DNA from: Mycoavidus cysteinexigens
GTDB lineage: Bacteria; Pseudomonadota; Gammaproteobacteria; Burkholderiales; Burkholderiaceae
NCBI RefSeq assembly: GCF_003966915.1
Contig: NZ_AP018150.1
Location: 1,488,001 to 1,552,000, forward strand
Length of the DNA stretch: 64,000 nt
Direction: 5' to 3'
The notes under the pieces are model-generated. The model saw nothing but the letters and a program-made list of their open reading frames with translations. It had not been told where the DNA came from and searched no databases. Positions within the stretch are counted from its first letter, which is position 1, and every line of letters begins with the position of its first letter. A program made the translations under genes and the position numbers. Positions 1 through 7,900 of this stretch are shown here, piece after piece.

Positions 1-1
1 A

Positions 2-1624
2 GTGAATGAAATGTATAACGTAGATCAAACAACCCATGAAAAAGTAGGTAAAACCCTTGAGCATATCGTCGTCGGTGCACGCCGGGTCACGCTTGAGGAG
101 GTGCTGGCAGTTGCTGAACGCGGCGCAGAAGTGCGGCTTGCCGATCAGGCGGCATTTCGTGAACGGATTGAGCGTGGCGCCCACTATTTGCGCACCTGCC
201 TGGCTAGTGGCGCGACAGTTTACGGCGTGAATACGGGCTATGGAGACGCGTGCGAGGTCAGCGTGCCGCCTGCATTGGTGGCATCATTACCGTTGCAACT
301 AACCCGTTATCACGGCTGTGGTATGGGCGAATATTTAGAGACAGATGCAACGCTGGCGGTCATGGTGGCGCGTCTCAACTCGCTGGCGCATGGCTATTCT
401 GGCGTGCGCTGGGAACTGCTTGACACGCTCATGCAGCTGATTAACCAGCGGGTGTTACCGCGTATTCCAGCTGAGGGTTCAGTGGGCGCAAGTGGCGATT
501 TAACACCCCTTTCTTATGTCGCTGCAGCGCTTATTGGTGAGCGTGAAGTCTCGCATCGTGGCCAGCTGCGTGCGGCGAGCGATGTGCTCGCTGAGCTTGG
601 CATTGCGCCGCTTGTGCTGGCGCCGAAAGAAGGACTTGCACTAATGAATGGGACTGCGGTCATGACGGGCTTAGCCTGCCTTGCCTGGCGTCGGGCTGAC
701 TATCTGACGCGTTTGGCGTGCCGGCTGACGGCACTCACTACCGTTGCCTTGAATGGACGCGCAGCTCATTTTGATGCTCGACTGTTTGAGGCTAAACCCC
801 ATATAGGGCAAGGCGAGGCGGCAGCGTGGATTCGCGCGGATCTAAGCGGCCGCACGGACAGCAGTGCGCAGCGTGTGCAAGATCGATATTCGGTGCGCTG
901 CGCACCGCATGTGATTGGTGTTGCGCGTGATGCGCTGAGCTGGATCCGGCGTGATATTGAAAATGAATTGAATAGTGCCAATGACAATCCATTGATTGAT
1001 CCAGACGATGAATGCGTGTTGCACGGTGGCAATTTCTATGGCGGCCATATTGCATTTGCAATGGATGCGCTGAAGGTTGCAGTGGCGAATTTAGCGGATT
1101 TAATGGATCGCCAGCTTGCATTGCTGGTTGATGACAAATTCAATCATGGTTTGCCGCGTAACCTATCTGGCAGTACGGGTGAGCGCGCGGCGATCAATCA
1201 TGGCTTTAAGGCCGTGCAAATCAGTGCATCTGCTTGGACCGCCGAAGCCCTCAAATTGACAATGCCGGCGAGTGTGTTTTCACGCTCAACGGAATCCCAT
1301 AATCAAGATAAAGTAAGCATGGGTACGATCGCCGCCCGCGACTGTTTACGGGTGCTGACGTTGACGGAACAAGTTGCGGCTGCGCATACGCTAGCCACGG
1401 TGCAAGCCGCCACCTTGCGTTTGCGTGACTCAGCGCTACCGATGCCGCCTGCTGTATTAACGGAGTTCATGAAAATGTCTGCAACCCACTCGGCTTTCGT
1501 CGATGAAGATCGGGCGCTTGAGTTTGATTTGCGTGCGACTGCAGATTGGATCCGCGCAGGGGCGGCCCCTCTCTATACAGATTTGGCGAGCGCTCAAGGT
1601 CAGACAGGTAAATATGATGGCTAA
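2..1624 (+). CDS. Aromatic amino acid ammonia-lyase (HAL/PAL/TAL family)
   Basis: Predicted to deaminate histidine, phenylalanine or tyrosine non-oxidatively to the aryl-acrylate. The ASG tripeptide that cyclises to the MIO electrophile is present in GSVGASGDLTPLSY, near residue 163. The lyase-superfamily motif NSANDNPLID and the SRSTESHNQDK stretch are also intact. About 540 residues is slightly longer than typical HutH (about 510). The first in-frame GTG is at base 2 and an ATG at base 11; the true start may lie outside the window. The stop overlaps the next gene, and ketosynthase, dehydratase and ketoreductase genes follow. This context argues for supplying an aryl-acrylate starter to a polyene pathway rather than for histidine catabolism. 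Substrate preference is not decidable by eye. No hut genes are visible. Confidence 0.88.
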   Translation: MNEMYNVDQTTHEKVGKTLEHIVVGARRVTLEEVLAVAERGAEVRLADQAAFRERIERGAHYLRTCLASGATVYGVNTGYGDACEVSVPPALVASLPLQLTRYHGCGMGEYLETDATLAVMVARLNSLAHGYSGVRWELLDTLMQLINQRVLPRIPAEGSVGASGDLTPLSYVAAALIGEREVSHRGQLRAASDVLAELGIAPLVLAPKEGLALMNGTAVMTGLACLAWRRADYLTRLACRLTALTTVALNGRAAHFDARLFEAKPHIGQGEAAAWIRADLSGRTDSSAQRVQDRYSVRCAPHVIGVARDALSWIRRDIENELNSANDNPLIDPDDECVLHGGNFYGGHIAFAMDALKVAVANLADLMDRQLALLVDDKFNHGLPRNLSGSTGERAAINHGFKAVQISASAWTAEALKLTMPASVFSRSTESHNQDKVSMGTIAARDCLRVLTLTEQVAAAHTLATVQAATLRLRDSALPMPPAVLTEFMKMSATHSAFVDEDRALEFDLRATADWIRAGAAPLYTDLASAQGQTGKYDG

Positions 1625-2054
1625 GCAGATCACTCAAACTGTGCTAACTGCTACGGTCGGCATTGAAGTGCCATTTCATGATATTGATTCGATGAATATC
1701 TGTTGGCACGGCCATTACGTCAAGTATTTTGAAATCGCGCGTAGCGCATTGCTGCGTAGTTTCGAGTATGACGCGATGCGCTTATCAAACTATCTGTGGC
1801 CGGTGGTTGAATGTCGGCTGAAATATTTGCGACCTGCTCGCTATGGCCAGTTGCTGGACGTAAGCGCTAAGCTCGTCGAATATGAAAGCCGGCTTAAAAT
1901 CGGTTATTTAATTACGGACCGGGAAAGTGGCGCGCAGCTGACAAAAGGTTATACGATTCAAGTGGCAGTGGATGCACAGACTCAAGCATTGCAGTTTGTA
2001 TTACCACGCGAGCTATTGGATAAATTAGAGCCGATGCTCTCTGCCGTTTGCTGA
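1614..2054 (+). CDS. Hotdog-fold acyl-CoA/acyl-ACP thioesterase
   Basis: A 146-residue protein of the 4-hydroxybenzoyl-CoA thioesterase type. It has the family pattern HDIDSMNICWHGHYVKYFE, in which the Asp lies close to where the catalytic acid is expected and NxxxHxxYxxYfE is the typical signature. The ATG at 1614, or the adjacent ATG at 1617, overlaps the end of the lyase gene. The longer open frame starting at 1503 lies inside the lyase gene and is unlikely. The overlap implies translational coupling. In aryl-polyene-like clusters such a thioesterase is a regular member that may release or edit acyl intermediates; that role is inferred from context only. Confidence 0.82.
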   Translation: MMAKQITQTVLTATVGIEVPFHDIDSMNICWHGHYVKYFEIARSALLRSFEYDAMRLSNYLWPVVECRLKYLRPARYGQLLDVSAKLVEYESRLKIGYLITDRESGAQLTKGYTIQVAVDAQTQALQFVLPRELLDKLEPMLSAVC

Positions 2055-2084
2055 GTGTGTTCACCCCTATCCCTAGAATGCTTG

Positions 2085-3260
2085 ATGAATAAACCCCGCT
2101 ACTATTTAAGTGCCCTTGGCATGATCAATGCGCTGGGTAATAATCTAGCCGTGATTGCCCGTCGCTTAGCTGAGGGCGATACTTCGAGTATGGTCACTGC
2201 ACCGGTGAGTGATGCGTTTGGCAGCTTGCCTGTAGGTCGAGTGAGCCAAGCGTTGCCAGCACCGCCGGCGGCGTTGGTGCGCGATGACTGTCGTAGCAAC
2301 CGCCTATTACTAGCTGCCTTGGCAACCATAGAAATCGAGCTTGAACAGGTATTGTCTCGCTATGGCCGCTCCCGGATTGGCGTGGTGTTGGGTACGACAA
2401 CTTCGGGCATTGTCGCAGGCGAAACCATGCTCGCTGAATGGGCCGCCGGTCGGGCAGCACCTGCCGGCTATGACTACCAGCAAGTTGAAATCGGTGCAGC
2501 TGCGCCATTCTTGGCTAAAGTACTTGATGTGACAGGCCCTGCGTATACTATTTCGACGGCTTGCACCTCAAGCGCAAAAGTCTTCGCGGTGGCCCGCCGG
2601 TGGTTACAGGCTGATTTATGTGATGCCGTTGTATTGGGTGGGGTAGATACGCTGAGTAGTTTGACCTTGGGTGGTTTTAGTGCTTTAGAGTCGATCAGTC
2701 CGCAGCGCGCTAATCCAATGAGTCGCAATCGCCGTGGGATTAACCTTGGTGAAGGGGCGGCCCTTTTTATTATGAGCCGTGATGAAGCGCCGATTGCACT
2801 TTTGGGTGTAGGCGAAGCAAGTGATGCGTATCATATTTCTGCGCCTGATCCACAAGGGGGCGGCGCTGAAATGGCCTTGCGCGCGGCACTTGCCGATGCG
2901 GCGCTCACTCCATCTCAAATTGGCTACGTCAATCTGCATGCGACCGCTACTCCAAAAAATGACGAAATGGAAAGCCGCGTAATGCAGCGTGTGTTTCCGG
3001 CTGGTGTGCCGACCAGTGGCACTAAGCCATTGGTCGGGCATTTGCTGGGAGCAGCAGGTGCAACTGAGCTGGGTTTTTGCTGGCTGCTACTCAATGGTAT
3101 GACGCCCTCTTTGCCGCCGCATATCTGGGATGGGGAAGCTGATCCGCAACTGCCACAGCTTGATTTGGTACAGCTTGGGCAAGGTTTGCGGCAGCGGACC
3201 TGCATGAGTAATTCGTTTGCCTTTGGTGGCAGCAATGTCAGTCTTATCATTGGCGGCTGA
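2085..3260 (+). CDS. Beta-ketoacyl-ACP synthase (FabF/FabB-like ketosynthase)
   Basis: Condensing enzyme that would extend an ACP-bound chain by two carbons. The Cys-His-His triad is visible: Cys in ISTACTSSAKVF, His in NLHATATPKNDEME, and His in KPLVGHLLGAAGATE. The C-terminal glycine-rich SNSFAFGGSNVSLI is also present. ATG 2085 gives MNKPRYYLSALGMINALG, which matches the usual N-terminus; a GTG at 2055 would add ten unlikely residues. About 391 residues is normal for the family. It starts 30 bp after the thioesterase stop, in the same direction. Aryl polyene clusters normally carry more than one ketosynthase, but only this one falls inside the window. Confidence 0.88.
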   Translation: MNKPRYYLSALGMINALGNNLAVIARRLAEGDTSSMVTAPVSDAFGSLPVGRVSQALPAPPAALVRDDCRSNRLLLAALATIEIELEQVLSRYGRSRIGVVLGTTTSGIVAGETMLAEWAAGRAAPAGYDYQQVEIGAAAPFLAKVLDVTGPAYTISTACTSSAKVFAVARRWLQADLCDAVVLGGVDTLSSLTLGGFSALESISPQRANPMSRNRRGINLGEGAALFIMSRDEAPIALLGVGEASDAYHISAPDPQGGGAEMALRAALADAALTPSQIGYVNLHATATPKNDEMESRVMQRVFPAGVPTSGTKPLVGHLLGAAGATELGFCWLLLNGMTPSLPPHIWDGEADPQLPQLDLVQLGQGLRQRTCMSNSFAFGGSNVSLIIGG

Positions 3261-3284
3261 TTTTTTTATGGGATTTTGAGGTGA

Positions 3285-3800
3285 GTGGTAGATGGAGCGA
3301 TTAAGGTGAGCGATAAAATGTTGGCCATGAACTCCCCTCATGGGTTTCCTGAGATTGAAACTTTACTGCCGCATCGCGGCACAATGTTATTGCTTGACCG
3401 GGTCACGGCTTTTGCCAACGAAACGCTCAGTGCTGAGTATCAAGTGCGTGGCGACGCTTGGTATGCTGATCCTGACGCACGCATGCCAGCATGGATTGGT
3501 CTCGAATTAATGGCGCAGGCCATGGCCGCCCATGCGAGCTTATCTGCTAAAGCCAATGGTGGACCGCCACAACCTGGTGTGCTATTAGGTTCACGCCAGT
3601 ATCAGGCCTTTTGTGAAGCGTTCGAGGCGAATACATTACTGAAAGTAGATGTTCAACAAATATTAGCGTTAGCTGATGGTAACCGGGCGTATGACTGCGC
3701 GTTGTGGCAGGATGCTGAGCTCGCGGCCAAGGCTGTACTAAAAGTGTTCCAGCCGCCGGATTTTTCGGCTTTTATGCATCAGCATAGTAGTTCTAGTTGA
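3285..3800 (+). CDS. Hotdog 3-hydroxyacyl-ACP dehydratase-like protein
   Basis: FabZ/FabA-like hotdog protein expected to dehydrate 3-hydroxyacyl-ACP intermediates. The segment LLPHRGTMLLLDRV carries the catalytic His of the dehydratase family. The helix WIGLELMAQAMAAHASL carries the expected Glu. A GTG start at 3285 follows a GAGG-like ribosome site; an ATG at 3318 would give a 160-residue protein beginning at MLAMNSPHG and is equally credible. It lies 24 bp after the ketosynthase gene in the same direction. The family is the one annotated as ApeP-like in aryl polyene clusters; assignment to that subgroup is inference. Confidence 0.8.
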   Translation: MVDGAIKVSDKMLAMNSPHGFPEIETLLPHRGTMLLLDRVTAFANETLSAEYQVRGDAWYADPDARMPAWIGLELMAQAMAAHASLSAKANGGPPQPGVLLGSRQYQAFCEAFEANTLLKVDVQQILALADGNRAYDCALWQDAELAAKAVLKVFQPPDFSAFMHQHSSSS

Positions 3801-3961
3801 ATCAGCGCTCCCCTGCTTTTTTCCCATCGCCTGATTGAGGTTAACAGGAGCGTGGGATAGCGCCTCGCAGCTGACGCTGATTAAAAGTGCTGTACGGATG
3901 TAAAAATATTGCACGAATGATTAAAATTGCAGCGATTTAGAATTCCTGAGGAGTCAATTAA

Positions 3962-4687
3962 ATGAGACGCCGCGTATTAGTGACAGGGGCAAGCCGAGGT
4001 ATTGGCCGCGCTATTGCCGAGCAGCTCGCCTCTGATGGTTTTGCGCTAACGATCCACGCTCATAGTGGCTGGACTGAAGCGCAAGCAGTGGTGGCAGGCA
4101 TTGTGGCGCAGGGCGGGCAAGCCCAGGCACTGCGCTTTGATGTGCGTGAGCGCGCGCTATGCTCGAAGATACTGACAGAGGATGTGGCGGCCCACGGAGC
4201 TTATTATGGCATTGTGTGTAATGCAGGCGTGGTACGCGATGCGGTTTTCCCTGCGCTAAGCGGTGAGGACTGGGATACGGTAATTGATACGAGCCTTGAT
4301 GGTTTTTACAATGTTGTACATCCGCTCACGATGCCTATGGTGCGCGCGAAAGCCGGCGGGCGCATTATTACGATCTCGTCAGTGTCTGGCATGATTGGCA
4401 ACCGTGGACAGGTGAACTACAGCGCTGCCAAAGCAGGCTTAATCGGAGCAAGCAAAGCGTTGGCACTAGAGCTCGCAAGCCGTGCGATCACAGTCAATTG
4501 CGTTGCTCCCGGCATTATTGCAACTGAGATGATCAATACGGAATTGCGCGAGCAAGCCTCAAAAGAAGTGCCGATGAAGCGGGTAGGAACTCCTTCTGAA
4601 GTTGCCGCATTAGTCAGTTTTTTAATGTCTGATGCAGCAGCTTATATTACACGTCAGGTCATTGGTGTGAATGGTGGGATTGTTTAA
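3962..4687 (+). CDS. 3-oxoacyl-ACP reductase (FabG-like SDR)
   Basis: NADPH-dependent ketoreductase of the short-chain dehydrogenase superfamily, 241 residues. The cofactor motif TGASRGIGRA is at residues 7-16. The NAG motif is in VCNAGVVRD. The Ser-Tyr-Lys triad lies in ISSVSGMIGNRG and NYSAAKAGL. A clear GAGGAG ribosome site at 3948-3953 precedes the ATG. A 160-bp gap separates it from the dehydratase, so it may have its own promoter. It is probably the ketoreductase of the same polyene or fatty-acyl pathway. It is the last recognisable gene of the cluster before unrelated DNA begins. Confidence 0.9.
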   Translation: MRRRVLVTGASRGIGRAIAEQLASDGFALTIHAHSGWTEAQAVVAGIVAQGGQAQALRFDVRERALCSKILTEDVAAHGAYYGIVCNAGVVRDAVFPALSGEDWDTVIDTSLDGFYNVVHPLTMPMVRAKAGGRIITISSVSGMIGNRGQVNYSAAKAGLIGASKALALELASRAITVNCVAPGIIATEMINTELREQASKEVPMKRVGTPSEVAALVSFLMSDAAAYITRQVIGVNGGIV

Positions 4688-4922
4688 GCTGCGGGAGACT
4701 TAGGCCCTTGGCGGGTTGAACTCCGGTAGCGTATCAATCCGATCACTGATTTTGAGCCTGTCAGAAACTTTAAAATCGATCCGACAAATGTCAGGCTTCC
4801 CGAATTTAACCGAAAAGCCAGCAAAGTTTTGCTTGCCGAGATTGCCGAAGTCAACACCTTCAACATCGGTGCCTGCCTGGGCACTTGAAACGGAAACGCG
4901 TTACCGCCAAGTTACAGGATTC
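4688..4922. other. Gene-free stretch after the ketoreductase, possible relic
   Basis: No intact gene is seen. One + frame reads through about 60 codons with a single internal TAG near 4726 and ends in a TGA near 4890. This could be the end of a decayed gene, but no family was recognised. It separates the polyene-like genes from the convergent NACHT-WD40 gene, so an expected further cluster gene (a second ketosynthase) may have been lost here. Confidence 0.3.
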
Positions 4923-7900
4923 TCAGAAAGAACTATCATCTTCCCTTCCTTTCTTTCTATTTATCCCTAAAGAAATTGAACTTATAGAATGGGCTCTTTT
5001 TTTCGAAGGAAATTCAGCATCAGGTATTTCCTCCTCAACAAGTTCTCCCTCAGGCCAGATTCCATCAGGCTCTGCCGATGAGAGCAATAATTCATTCCCA
5101 GTTAAGCTACTAAAAAAGCCTGATTGTTTTCCCTGCTCTAAATCAGCCCAAAACTCACTCTGAATGCAATTAATATCCTCTACATTTAAATCCAAGCTTT
5201 CTTGAATCGACATGCTAGCTAAATTCGAGGCATTTTGAGACAGTTTTTCTGAATAGCAATTTGTATCTGATTCTACAAGACCCTCTTTCTCTGAAGATAT
5301 TTCATAAAGCTTATCCGATTTAGATAATAAACCGTCCGAATCCCCTTCCAAAAATATTTCACTCACTCCACCTGATTCAAAGGAAAACTCATCATCCCCT
5401 TCTAAGTCCCAATACCCTGGCTTCCCCCTTTGCTCTAACAGCCTCTTATTCTTTTCGCTTAGCCCTTTTACTCCGTCCACTAATATACCTCTCACGTTCA
5501 GTTCTTTATGCCATGATGTCCAATCCAGCTGCACTTTATACCCTTCTACTTCTTTTTTAATCGACCACTGGCGCACTACACCATCATCACTGCCTGTCAA
5601 CAGATAAGATTCCTCGTGCTTCCCTTTCCAGCCTACGCTATTGAAACCCCAATTAAATCCGTCTATAATTCTTAAACACTCTCCAGATGCGGCCTCCCAC
5701 AGCCGCACCGTCTTATCATAACTCCCCGACGCTAGCTGCAAACCGCTCGGCGAATACACCACGCTCTTCACACTGCTTGTATGACCGTCTAAGGTGCGAA
5801 CCTCGGCTCCGCTTTGCAGGTCCCATATCCTCACCGCCCTACCATCCAACTTTCTCCCCCACAACGCTAGGTGTGAGCCGCTCGGCGAATATGTTATGCG
5901 ATTACCATAGCCTTCTAGGGTATAAACCAAAGCTCCGCTTTGCAGATCCCATATACGCACAGTCTCACTATCACTCCCCGACGCTAGTTGCAAACCGCTC
6001 GGCGAATACGCCACACTAGTCACACCTCCTGTGTGGTTTTCTAAGGTGTGAACCAACTCTCCGCTATACGCGTCCCACAGCCGGATCGTATTGTCATAAC
6101 TGCCCGAGGCGATCTGCTCCCCGCTCGGCGAATATGCCACACTAGTCACTGCGTATCTGTGGCCTTCTAAGGTGTGAACCAACGCTCCGCTTTGCAGGTC
6201 GCATACCTGCACCTCGTAACCATTCACCGACGCTAGCTGCAAACCGCTCGGCGAATACACCACACCACTCACATTGATGTAGCCTTCTAAGGCGTGGACC
6301 AGCGCTCCGCTATGCGCGTCCCACAGCTGGACCGTATTATCCCAACTGCCCGAGGCGATCTGCTCCCCGCTTGGCGAATACGCCACACTATTCACACTGC
6401 TTGTGTGGCCTTCTAAAGCGTAAGCCAGAACTCTACTTTGCACCTCCCACAGCCGCACCATATTATCAGCCTGCGACATTAAATTCTCACCCCTCGATGC
6501 TAGCTGCAAACCGCTTGGCGAATATGCCACACTACTCACACTGCTTGTGTGGCCTTTTAAGGTGTGGACCAGCGCTCCGCTTTGAGAGTCCCAAAGACGG
6601 ATGGCGTTATCATCGCCCCCCGACGCTAGCTGCAAACCATTCGGCGAATACGTCACACTATTCACACTGCTTGTATGGCCTTTTAAGGTGTGGACCAGCG
6701 CTCCGCTTTGAGAGTCCCAAAGACGGATGGCGTTATCATCGCCCCCCAACGCTAGCTGCAAACCACTCGGCGAATACGCCATGCTACTAACGTTCGTCGA
6801 ATAGAGTAGCTTAACACTTCCTGTATAGCCTTCTAAGGTGTGAACCAAGGCTCCGCTTTGCGGGTCCCATAACAACACCGTATGACCTTTACACTCTGAC
6901 GCTAGCTGCAAACCGCTCGGCGAATACAGCACGCTCTTAATCTCCCTTGTATGGCCTTCTAAGGTGCGAAACAGGGCTCCGTTTTGTGTGTCCCACAGCC
7001 GTACCGTCTTATCATCACTCCCCGACGCTAGTTGCAAACCGCTCAGCGAATACACCACGCTATTCACTCTGCTTGTATGACCGTCTAAGGTGCGAAACAG
7101 CGCTCCGATTTGTGTGTCCCACAGCCGCACCGTCTTATCATCACTCCCCGACGCTAGTTGCAAACCGCTCGGCGAATACACCATGCTAGTAACCCAGCCC
7201 GTATGGCCTTCTAAGGTGTGAAGCAGCGCTCCGCTTCGCGGGTCCCACAGCCGCACTGTCTTATCATCACTCCCCGACGCTAGCTGCAAACCGCTCGGCG
7301 AATACATCACGCTCCCAATAACGTTTGTATGGCCTTTTAAGGTATGCATCTTTTCCCAATTCGAAGTCCAATACACTCTGATCTTTCCGTTCGCAAGACC
7401 TACCACGTAGTTTTCCCCATCCGGTGAATAAGCACATGATTCCACATTGCTGTCTTCTTCCAGATAAGGCCATTCTCCAAACTGCACATCCGCCATCTGC
7501 GCCCCACTCAAATTCGCCTCTCGCAGCCAGCTCGTGCGAAGATTCACCCCCCTCAAATCCGATCCTTGCAGCTGAGCTGAGTCGAATACACCATAACTCA
7601 AATCCGCCCCAGGTATCCGGACTCCATTTAAATCCGCTCCGTTAAACTGTATCCCTGCTCTCACCAAGATCGTGATCGCATTCGCAGCACCCACTGTCAC
7701 AGGAGTGTTAGGGTTTTTAGAGGATTCTATCCATGCATGCAAATGTGCTTTAAAGCTAGGATATTGCTTAACCCGTTCTGCTAAAAAATCGAGAATCAGC
7801 GGTTCATCCACTACCAAGAATCGATTCAACACTGCATTAATGGCCGGCTGAGCACTGTTAAATTGCGGCCCACAAATCGCTCGTGCCACACAATAATCCT

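Noticed and set aside
2-1624. Assignment of the lyase as HutH
   Set aside because: The MIO family is certain, but no hut genes are present and the neighbours are polyketide-type; substrate cannot be told by eye, so no symbol was given.
5687-7189. Plus-strand open frames with repeated LAANRSANTP-type peptides
   Set aside because: They are the antisense image of the 126-bp WD40 repeats; no ribosome sites, and the minus-strand frame is a continuous recognisable protein.
5690-7330. CRISPR-like array from regularly spaced repeats
   Set aside because: The period is 126 bp with coding continuity and no unique spacers; these are WD40 codons. No cas genes are in the window.
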